Part shown: piece by piece, positions 57,083-64,000 of the stretch
How the letters are laid out: every line of letters begins with the position of its first letter
Position numbering within the stretch: the stretch's first letter is position 1
Origin: Mikania micrantha
Taxonomy: Eukaryota; Streptophyta; Magnoliopsida; Asterales; Asteraceae
Reading direction: 5' to 3'
Length of the DNA: 64,000 nt
NCBI GenBank assembly: GCA_009363875.1
Contig: CM018697.1
Span: forward strand, 47,261,484-47,325,483
Position numbers and translations under genes: made by a program
The notes under the pieces: generated by a model
Databases searched by the model: none
What the model saw: only the letters and a program-made list of their open reading frames with translations
What the model was told of the DNA's origin: nothing

Positions 57083-58480
57083 ATGTCTGACATGTACGCA
57101 GCTATGGCAAGTCAGAATACCAAACTTCAAAGCATTTTAATCAGTGAAACTGAAGTTGGCAGTACCAATAAAGTGCCAAAGTTATTGGATTTAGCTGATT
57201 ATGATAACTGGAAAGGAAGATTTGAGACTCATCTTAATGGCACAGATACAAATTTATGGGAAAGGATTTTATCTCCTTATGAGAGACCAAGGGTAGTTGG
57301 AACTGATTTGTATCAACTCTTGGAAAGGTTAGATGTAGATGAAAGGAAGAAGTATGACTCAGAGAAGAAAGCTTACTGGTTATTAAGTCAAGCTATTCCA
57401 AATCAAATTTTGCATCAGTTTGATGAGCACAAGACTGCATATAGTTTGTGGAATGCATTGAAGGCTAGAGTTGAAGGAAACACAAATCTGAAGAAAATGA
57501 AAGCCACTGACATCAGAAAGGAGTTTGAAAATTTCAACATCATCGGAAATGAAACTCTAGATGCCTTTATTACCAGATATAGACATTTGTTGACTGAAGT
57601 GAGGAAATATGGCATTGAATATTCTGAAGATGAAAAGATTGATTGTTTGGCTGATGCGTTACCAGATAAATGGAACTCTTTGGTGCTGATATTGAGAGAG
57701 AATCTACCTGGATTGACTTTGGTAGAATTTATTCAGAAACTGGAGGAACAAGAAATGAAGGACAAACGTAAAGCAAGAAGAGTAAATGTCACTCAAGATC
57801 CTTCTTTATATGGTGGTTCAGTTGCTACACCTCCTGCTGCATCTGCAAAAATACAGACTGCTTTTGTGTCCAGAACTTCTGAAACTACTCAAAGTTCTTC
57901 TGTATCTTCAAGTTCTAGTTCACATTGTCCGATCAATGAGAAAAAGTCTGAATCAACATCATCACCAGTACAGCTGAATACTTCAAATTTGGGAAAAGTA
58001 ACAGTTGAAGCAGTAAAAGATCACATGTCTATTTTATCATGTGTAGTGAGTGCATATGATGAGCAAGTAGCTGGAAGAATTGGAAATGCCAATTTGACTT
58101 TTGAAGACTATGCTCAGATAGATGAGGATGAGATGGAGCTGATAGATACTCAGTGGGCGTTGGCAAGTGTTATTCGCAGAATTAACAGATATGAGAAGAA
58201 AACCGGGAAGAAATTTACTTTTGACCGGAACACAAAGTTTGGATTTAATCCAAAATCAACACAGTGTTATAACTGTGGAGAACATGGTCATTTTGCAAGA
58301 GAGTGCAAGAATCCCAAGAAGCAAGGAAATTTGAATCCTTTCAAGCCAAAGGAAGAATATCAGAAAAAGAAAGAGAAAACTGAGGAATCAACGTCTAAAG
58401 CACTTGTGAGTCAAGCTGATGAAGGTTATGATTGGGGAGTCAAGTATGATGATCTTATGGGTGCGTTCATGGTTCTTTAG
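57083..58480 (+). CDS. Gag of Sirevirus B (first frame)
   Basis: ATG 57083 (MSDMYAAMASQNTKLQ), 465 aa. The capsid-type domain (UBN2/Copia Gag family) is about residues 30-230, with LWNALKARVEGN and FNIIGNETLDAFITRY. A Ser/Thr-rich linker is about 250-310. The zinc knuckle CYNCGEHGHFAREC is near residue 394. The frame ends at TAG 58478-58480. The next ORF is in the -1 frame and overlaps within 58453-58477, so Gag is either completed by frameshifting or broken by a one-base indel. Gag forms the virus-like particle and binds RNA. Confidence 0.85.
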   Translation: MSDMYAAMASQNTKLQSILISETEVGSTNKVPKLLDLADYDNWKGRFETHLNGTDTNLWERILSPYERPRVVGTDLYQLLERLDVDERKKYDSEKKAYWLLSQAIPNQILHQFDEHKTAYSLWNALKARVEGNTNLKKMKATDIRKEFENFNIIGNETLDAFITRYRHLLTEVRKYGIEYSEDEKIDCLADALPDKWNSLVLILRENLPGLTLVEFIQKLEEQEMKDKRKARRVNVTQDPSLYGGSVATPPAASAKIQTAFVSRTSETTQSSSVSSSSSSHCPINEKKSESTSSPVQLNTSNLGKVTVEAVKDHMSILSCVVSAYDEQVAGRIGNANLTFEDYAQIDEDEMELIDTQWALASVIRRINRYEKKTGKKFTFDRNTKFGFNPKSTQCYNCGEHGHFARECKNPKKQGNLNPFKPKEEYQKKKEKTEESTSKALVSQADEGYDWGVKYDDLMGAFMVL

Positions 58481-60087
58481 AAGAAGAATCTAGCAAAGGA
58501 AAAGAGAAAATTGATGAGATGACTGAGGTACAAAGTGATTTGTATGAGATGATAGATAGACTTAAAGAAATGAATTCTCAGTTAACTTCTGATCTGAGGG
58601 AATGCACAGAGGCAAACAAAAAGTTGATTTCTAAAGAAAAGGCATTTGATAAGAAAATAATCGATCTTAGCAAAGAAAATGAAGACTTGAAAATCAAGGT
58701 TTTGCAAAACAATTATGCAGTTTCTGTACATTTGGACTCAGTTCAGAAGTTAAAAGTGGAATTGGCAGAAGCAAAAGCTGAAGCTGAATTAAACAAAGCC
58801 AAGCTTGAAAACTATCAGAATTCCGCATATGTCATTGATTATTTTGCGGCTTTGCAAAATTCACGTGATAGTTCTGGGATTGGTTTTCATGCTGTTCCAC
58901 CTCCTTCTAGTTTTGTACCAAGGCCACAACTTGAGCCTGATTTAGAAGTTGATCCTATTTCATTAAAGAAGAGTGGATCTGATCATGAGAGTGATTTTGT
59001 TGACAATGATGCTCCTATCATTGAGGACATCACTGATTTAGAATATTCAGATGATATTCTAAGAATGATTGGTCATCAAAAGGACAAGTCTGTGGATAAG
59101 AAGAATCAAGTTTTTCAGAAATCAAAATCTGAAATAAAGAATGTTGGGAATTCTGTGACTAAAAACAAGTCTGTTTCAAAATCACACCTAAAAGTCAAGA
59201 CTACTTCTACTGTTAAGCCAATTGTGTTTGTTGAGTCATTAACAACACAAAAAGGAGAATCAAGCAAAGTTTTTAAAAAACCAGAGAAATTTGTTAAAAA
59301 GATTGACAAAAAGTTTGTCAAAGTTGTTGACAATGTTAATCAAAGTGGGGTTGGAAACAAGGGAATTTCAAAGAATTTTCAAAAGAATGTTAAAACCAAA
59401 GTCACTGATTTGAAGAAAAAGATTCAATCTCCATCTGTAGCATCCAAATCTTTAGATTCATCTAAGGGGTGTGATGAAAAGCCAAAGAAGGTGTCATCAA
59501 GGAAATGCTACAGATGCGGGAAACTGGGACATGTCATTGCTGAATGTGATATGGATAATTGTAACAGATTTCATACATTTACTCCACGAGAAACACGACA
59601 ATGTTTCACTTGTGGAGGAAAAGGGCATATTTCTGTTAATTGTCCAAATCACAAGGTTAAGAAGAAAATTTCTTCTAATGACAGTCGGGTAATTCATTCT
59701 GATAGAACTCCTAGGAGGGTAAAGCCTAGTGAGGATGAGATGAAAATTCTCATGAAATTTGATCCTGAGTGTATCTGGGTTAAGGATGAAAAATTTCATA
59801 AACAAAGAGTTTTTGATAATAAACAAAAAGGTAAAAAGGTTTTGAACAGGTCATCATCATCTGATGATGAATTTTATGATAACTTTCATCATAAAAATTT
59901 TTCAAAACAACATTCAAATTCAAATTCTTATTGGAAATTCAGATACAGGTCAGGAGATAGATTTGATTTGAGAGATGATGAATACTTGGAAGATGGTTCT
60001 TCAAGTAGTTCATCAAGATCGAACGGCAGAAGGCGGTTCGGGGAGACTCAACGCCGAAAAGGCGGGAGTCATCCCTTTTGGTACTAA
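58453..60087 (+). CDS. C-terminal Gag extension of Sirevirus B (second frame)
   Basis: Open in the -1 frame from 58453; the first ATG is 58519 (522 aa). It begins with an acidic EEESSKGKEK stretch and a coiled coil (about residues 10-100 from the ATG: MIDRLKEMNSQL, LKVELAEAKAEAELN). An acidic region (DAPIIEDITDLEYSDD) and a Lys-rich part follow. Two more zinc knuckles lie near residues 329 (CYRCGKLGHVIAEC) and 361 (CFTCGGKGHISVNC). A basic Arg/Ser end closes with HPFWY. Long Gag with several knuckles and a coiled coil fits Sireviruses. No independent start signal is evident, so the natural product is probably a Gag fusion. Confidence 0.8.
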   Translation, partial: SYGCVHGSLEEESSKGKEKIDEMTEVQSDLYEMIDRLKEMNSQLTSDLRECTEANKKLISKEKAFDKKIIDLSKENEDLKIKVLQNNYAVSVHLDSVQKLKVELAEAKAEAELNKAKLENYQNSAYVIDYFAALQNSRDSSGIGFHAVPPPSSFVPRPQLEPDLEVDPISLKKSGSDHESDFVDNDAPIIEDITDLEYSDDILRMIGHQKDKSVDKKNQVFQKSKSEIKNVGNSVTKNKSVSKSHLKVKTTSTVKPIVFVESLTTQKGESSKVFKKPEKFVKKIDKKFVKVVDNVNQSGVGNKGISKNFQKNVKTKVTDLKKKIQSPSVASKSLDSSKGCDEKPKKVSSRKCYRCGKLGHVIAECDMDNCNRFHTFTPRETRQCFTCGGKGHISVNCPNHKVKKKISSNDSRVIHSDRTPRRVKPSEDEMKILMKFDPECIWVKDEKFHKQRVFDNKQKGKKVLNRSSSSDDEFYDNFHHKNFSKQHSNSNSYWKFRYRSGDRFDLRDDEYLEDGSSSSSSRSNGRRRFGETQRRKGGSHPFWY

Positions 60088-60115
60088 TCAAATTTTGTTT
60101 TAATTTATTATGCAG
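60082..60115 (+). promoter_or_regulatory. Candidate 3' splice site at the gag/pol border (B)
   Basis: GTACTAATC (branch-site consensus CTAAT, branch A about 60087), then TTTTGTTTTAATTTATT and ATGCAG; AG at 60114-60115, 28 nt after the branch A. The gag stop TAA (60085-60087) lies in the branch site itself. C has an analogous TTTTTGTTGTGTAG before its protease. Confidence 0.45.
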
Positions 60116-61042
60116 GATGCATTCACGGGCCATATCAACAGTCGATGGATTGTTGATAGTGGATGCTCCAGGCATATGACAGGAGAGTTAGTTTTGTTGA
60201 GAGATTTCAAGGAAATGAAAGGATGTTACGTTAACTTTGCAGGAGATAAGGGTGGTCAGATTACTGGATGTGGTAGTTTGACTAACGGTAAAGTTTCGTT
60301 TGATAATGTAAATTTCTGCAAGGAGTTAACTAACAATCTTTTAAGTGTATCACAGATATGTGATAAAGGTTATCAGGTGTTGTTTGATGACAAGAAATGC
60401 TATGTCCTCAAACAAGGTATTCAAATTCCTGATGACTGGATTCTGATGACTGCCGACAGGTATAAGGACTTATATGTGTTGGACATGGCTAAGGCGGAGA
60501 CGGTAAATCAAGTTGAAACATGTCTAGTGTCGAAGGCCGCAGAACAGGATACGTGGTCTTGGCATAGACGAATGGGTCACATACACATCAGAAAAATGAA
60601 TTATCTTGTACATAATCACTTGGTTGATGGTGTACATGTTAAACATTTTAGATTACCTGATGTGTGTGTTTCTTGTAAAAAAGGAAAACAGAAAAGGAGG
60701 TCGCATAAGTCTAAAACTGTCTTTTCTATTGATAAACCATTAGAACTCCTTCACATGGATCTGTTTGGACCGATTAATGTGAAGAGTATTGGTGGTGAAT
60801 CTTATTGCTTTGTTGTGACCGATGATTTTTCTCGATTTTCATGGGTTTTTTTTTTAAAGACTAAATCAGAAACTTATGAAAACTTTGTGTTGCTTGTGAA
60901 TAGATTGGAGACTTTGTACAAGTTAAGGGTTAGGCGGGTTCGATCAGACAATGGGACAGAATTCAAGAATCAGAATATGGAAGTTTTTGTGATTCTAAAG
61001 GGATTCAGCAGCAGTTTAGCGCACCGTATGAACCACAAATGA
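60110..61042 (+). CDS. Pol of Sirevirus B, protease - integrase start
   Basis: Open from the ATG at 60110, which overlaps the splice-like ATGCAG; +1 frame relative to the gag extension. The protease motif WIVDSGCSRHMTG is at residues 14-26. The GAG-pre-integrase His/Cys region is about 150-200 (WHRRMGHIHIRKMN and VCVSCKKGKQ). The integrase core has HMDLFGP and TDDFSRFSW, then VRSDNGTEF near residue 282. It runs out of frame after a T5 run at 60984-60988, one T short for the frame continued at 61039. A sequencing or assembly slip in the homopolymer is possible. Confidence 0.88.
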   Translation: MQDAFTGHINSRWIVDSGCSRHMTGELVLLRDFKEMKGCYVNFAGDKGGQITGCGSLTNGKVSFDNVNFCKELTNNLLSVSQICDKGYQVLFDDKKCYVLKQGIQIPDDWILMTADRYKDLYVLDMAKAETVNQVETCLVSKAAEQDTWSWHRRMGHIHIRKMNYLVHNHLVDGVHVKHFRLPDVCVSCKKGKQKRRSHKSKTVFSIDKPLELLHMDLFGPINVKSIGGESYCFVVTDDFSRFSWVFFLKTKSETYENFVLLVNRLETLYKLRVRRVRSDNGTEFKNQNMEVFVILKGFSSSLAHRMNHK

Positions 61043-63447
61043 ACGGTGTAGCTGAGAGGAAAAATTGTACATTAATAGAGTCTGCTAGAACGATGTTAGC
61101 TGATTCGAAGCTGCCCATTACTTTCTGGAGTGAAGCCGTAGCGACCGCCTGTTTTACCCTTAATAGAGTGCTGATAGTCAAAAGACATAAAAAGACTTGT
61201 TATGAACTTCTTCAGAATCGGAAACCAAATTTGGAACACCTGGAACCCTTTGGGGCTCCTTGTACAATGCTCAAGAAAGATGCTAAATTCAACTCTAAGG
61301 TTGAAGAAGGTTTCTTTCTGGGTTATAGCCTACCCAATAAACGTGTGTTTAACAAACGCACAGGTGTTGTGGAACTCTGGTATAATGTGGATGTTCAACG
61401 ACATACACCTATACCGGAAGGCAAAGGTCCAAATTGGTTATTCGATTATGATAAACTTTTCGAGTCTTTTAACTTGTCTCCTACTGTTACTGATGATGAA
61501 ATTTCTTTGCAGATGTTATATGACTTACAAAATTCTGAAGATCAAGAAGTTTCTCATCAACTTGAAGATAATTCTCCAATTGAGGAAGGCATTACTGAAG
61601 CAGTTAATGATGACTGGTCATCGGAGGATGATCAGGAAATTTTTGAAGATGTAATTTCTCAAGATCAAGATGAAGAACAAGATATTACAAATCTTGATCA
61701 TGGAGTTGGCGTCCCGCAAGTACCAGTGTCTAGAGTCCATGTGAATCACCCTGTGAAGCAGATTATTGGAGATCCGTCTGTTGGAGTACAGACGAGAAGG
61801 CAAGTTACAAACGAGGAGAGTTTGTACGTTGAGCTGGAGCGTAATCATGGGACTCAAGAGTTATGGATGCATTCTGCATTCGTTTCTCAGATTGAGCCTA
61901 AATCTGTAACTGAAGCCCTGCGTGAGCCTGCCTGGGTGGAGGCCATGCAAGAGGAGCTTAATCAGTTTCAGAAACTTGGAGTATGGCATTTGGTAGATTT
62001 ACCAAAAGGTGAAAAGAAGATTGGCACCAGGTGGGTGTTGAAGTGTAAGCGAGACGATAGAGGCGTGATTGTTCGAAACAAGGCTCGTTTGGTTGTCCAA
62101 GGATTCAGACAAATCGAAGGAATTGATTATGACGAGGTTTTTGCACCTGTGGCGCGGCTTGAAGCAATTAGATTATTTCTATCTTTTGCTGCCCACAAAA
62201 AGTTCAAAGTATACCAGTTGGATATCAAGTCTGCATTCCTTTATGGTTCATTGAAGGAGACAGTGTATGTTTGTCAGCCACCGGGCTTTGAGGATCCTAT
62301 CCACCGGGATCAGGTTTATATCCTCGACAAAGCACTGTACGGTCTTCATCAAGCTCCTCGAGCCTGGTATGAGACCCTCTCGACTCATCTTATTGAACAC
62401 GGGTTCAATAGGGGTCAGATAGACAAAACTCTGTTTTATCGGGATAAGGGCAAGGACATTCTTCTTGTTCAGATCTATGTGGATGACATCATCTTCGGAT
62501 CTACCGATGAGCAGATGTGTTTAGAATTTAAGCAGGTTATGATTGAGAAGTTTGAGATGAGTGCTATGTCTGACATTAAGTTCTTTTTGGGTTTACAGAT
62601 TGATCAGTCTGATGATGGTATTTTTATCCATCAGACCAAATACATTCAAGATGTGCTAAAACGGTTTAGTATGCTTGATTGTAAACCCATTTCCACGCCC
62701 ATCCAGCCCAATCACGGGATTGAGCCGGATATTAAGGGGGAGATAATAGATGCTACATTATATCGTGGAATGATTGGGAGCTTAATGTATTTGACTGCAT
62801 CTCGACCAGATATTGTATTTGCTACAAGTATCTGTGCTCGCTATCAATCAAAACCAAAGGTTTCTCATCTGATTGCAGTCAAGAGGATTTTACGTTATCT
62901 GAAGGGTACTCCAGACACCGGTCTGTGGTATCCTAAGGATGATAACTACTCCTTTCATGCTTACAGTGATTCAGACTATGGAGGATGTAAGACTGACTCC
63001 AAATCAACTACTGGAGGTGCTCAATTTTTGGGGGAGAGGTTAGTCTCATGGCAGTGCAAGAAACAGACTTCTGTTGCTACATCTACATGTGAAGCTGAAT
63101 ATGTAGCAGCTGCCAGTTGTTGTTCCCAAGTTTTGTGGATACAACAACAGATGCGAGACTATGGAATTAATTTCCTAACTACCCCGATTTATGTTGACAA
63201 TGAGGCTGCGATTGCGATTACCAAAAATCCAGTGTATCATTCACGTTCAAAACATATTGACATTCGGTTTCATTTCATACGAGACTGTTATGAAAAGAAA
63301 CTGATTGATGTTGTGAAGATACACACAAACGAGCAAAGGGCAGACCTTCTCACTAAAGCCTTTGATAAACAACGTTTTGAGTACTTACTCAAATTAAATG
63401 GAATCAGGGTTATGGGTGAGGTAATCAAGACTCAAATTCCTTTATAA
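61039..63447 (+). CDS. Pol of Sirevirus B, integrase end - reverse transcriptase - RNase H
   Basis: In this frame the sequence is already readable as integrase from about 60990 and the first ATG is 61039, so that ATG is internal and not a true start. It begins with NGVAERKN (the catalytic Glu region). Copia RT is about residues 285-530 with YVDDIIFGS near 480. RNase H has SDSDYGGCKTDSKST near 642, CEAEYVAAASC near 683, YVDNEAAI near 718 and ADLLTKAF at the end. 802 aa are uninterrupted. INT before RT confirms Copia. Confidence 0.9.
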   Translation: MNGVAERKNCTLIESARTMLADSKLPITFWSEAVATACFTLNRVLIVKRHKKTCYELLQNRKPNLEHLEPFGAPCTMLKKDAKFNSKVEEGFFLGYSLPNKRVFNKRTGVVELWYNVDVQRHTPIPEGKGPNWLFDYDKLFESFNLSPTVTDDEISLQMLYDLQNSEDQEVSHQLEDNSPIEEGITEAVNDDWSSEDDQEIFEDVISQDQDEEQDITNLDHGVGVPQVPVSRVHVNHPVKQIIGDPSVGVQTRRQVTNEESLYVELERNHGTQELWMHSAFVSQIEPKSVTEALREPAWVEAMQEELNQFQKLGVWHLVDLPKGEKKIGTRWVLKCKRDDRGVIVRNKARLVVQGFRQIEGIDYDEVFAPVARLEAIRLFLSFAAHKKFKVYQLDIKSAFLYGSLKETVYVCQPPGFEDPIHRDQVYILDKALYGLHQAPRAWYETLSTHLIEHGFNRGQIDKTLFYRDKGKDILLVQIYVDDIIFGSTDEQMCLEFKQVMIEKFEMSAMSDIKFFLGLQIDQSDDGIFIHQTKYIQDVLKRFSMLDCKPISTPIQPNHGIEPDIKGEIIDATLYRGMIGSLMYLTASRPDIVFATSICARYQSKPKVSHLIAVKRILRYLKGTPDTGLWYPKDDNYSFHAYSDSDYGGCKTDSKSTTGGAQFLGERLVSWQCKKQTSVATSTCEAEYVAAASCCSQVLWIQQQMRDYGINFLTTPIYVDNEAAIAITKNPVYHSRSKHIDIRFHFIRDCYEKKLIDVVKIHTNEQRADLLTKAFDKQRFEYLLKLNGIRVMGEVIKTQIPL

Positions 63448-64000
63448 TCAAATTTATTGAAATAACATCAGATTTTTATTCATTTTTTTGTGTTTTAGTT
63501 TTTTAGGGGGAGAATTGTTTTAGAAAATACAAAAACATTAAAAATCAAAAACACAAAAACAAGAAAAATTAAAAAATCTGAGAAATTGATTTGTTTATGT
63601 GAGAAATGATAGTACATTATTTACATTTGGAAATATATTTGTTTGTATTATTAAAATTTATAAAATAATTACAAGTACTATAAATGATGTGTTGATAGGT
63701 TTATAACTTAGTAAAGATAAGTTTGAATAAATTTTTGATAATGTTTTATAAGAAACAAATGCTTAGAATGCAGTACTTAGTTTTGTCCTAAAAGAGTGGT
63801 AATTTTCGGACAAAATGTTTCTTGAACATAAAGTCAAATTTCTAGTTGATCATGTCTTTAATTTTTTAATAAAGAAATTCTGATTTGGTTTTTCTTTTAT
63901 TTTAGTTTAAAGCTGATACATTCTTTGTGTATACTTACGTATCGACCTGATTGTGTTAGCTTTAGACTATTTAAATTTGTTTTTCTTGGTTTTGTTAAAG
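63448..64000 (+). other. Post-pol spacer of B
   Basis: AT-rich, no ORF. The octamer AGGGGGAG is at 63505-63512, 58 bp after the pol stop. From about 63810 it matches window positions 1-200 of element A (GGACAAAATGTTTCTTGAAC and TATACTTACGTATCGACC). Confidence 0.7.
63505..63512 (+). promoter_or_regulatory. Second (internal) polypurine tract of B
   Basis: AGGGGGAG after a T run, the same octamer as A's 3' polypurine tract and C's post-pol copy. Confidence 0.45.

Larger units (their letters stand above)
55894..64000 (+). mobile_element. Sirevirus-like Ty1/Copia element B, nearly intact, runs off the right edge
   Basis: 5' LTR 55894-56374, PBS, GGTTCG leader, gag in two overlapping frames, pol with one single-base break, then the post-pol spacer. 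The envelope-like ORF and 3' LTR should lie to the right of the window. Inserted into LTR J; 5 bp before it are GTTCA. Confidence 0.9.

Noticed and set aside
1..64000. Integrated plant pararetrovirus
   Set aside because: All reverse transcriptases sit with integrase and LTRs; no movement or coat protein is recognised.

Overview
The window is plant nuclear repeat DNA made almost entirely of nested LTR retrotransposons. I found no host gene, tRNA, rRNA or CRISPR array. All primer-binding sites seen match plant initiator tRNA-Met. The proteins belong to Ty1/Copia Sirevirus-like elements (Gag, Pol and a late extra 'envelope-like' ORF) and Ty3/Gypsy chromoviruses of the Tekay/Del type. The protein flavour suggests a daisy-family (Asteraceae) genome; that is inference from memory of such elements, not a search result.

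Layout: (A) 1-5778, 3' part of a Sirevirus: spacer, GGTTCG word array, broken envelope-like ORF, polypurine tract and 3' LTR. (C) An old, decayed Sirevirus is the host of most of the window, split into 5779-12702 (leader, gag, pol, spacer), 42394-43361 and 46429-47664 (envelope-like ORF). (E/D/K/G) The Gypsy cluster 12703-42393 sits between C's spacer and its envelope-like ORF: a plus-strand LTR (12713-13909 and 26504-28711) is split by a young minus-strand element D (13910-26503). Element E follows (28712-37270), with a 3.9-kb solo LTR K (32001-35872, 5-bp target duplication) inside its RNase H domain, then a truncated E 3' LTR (37271-39397) and a truncated minus-strand LTR G (39398-42393). 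(H) 43362-46428 is a solo LTR inside C's envelope-like ORF. (I) 47665-53690 is a decayed minus-strand Gypsy element in the same ORF. (J) 53691-55893 is an LTR that cuts I's gag. (B) 55894-64000 is a nearly intact Sirevirus inside J, running off the right edge. The deepest readable nesting is C, then I, then J, then B.

The most interesting signal is non-coding. Four divergent Gypsy LTR families (D/E, K, H, I) share the same unexplained architecture: a TATA-like box (weaker in K and H), 60-90 nt later a consensus splice donor (CAG or AAG before GTGAGT), then 0.5-1.2 kb later a small hairpin with a 5-nt loop whose 3' arm contains a plant-type branch-point sequence, then a pyrimidine tract and CAG acceptor. 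The hairpin arms show compensatory changes. This predicts an intron inside the LTR/leader.

Second, most elements carry their own cluster of short, often palindromic, CG-containing words in U3 or in the leader before an ORF. One word (GGTTCG) is shared by Copia and Gypsy elements. In the Sireviruses there are also strong 3' splice sites before the envelope-like ORF and before pol, and a second polypurine tract between pol and the envelope-like region.

All divergence statements are by eye; no alignment or database search was possible.
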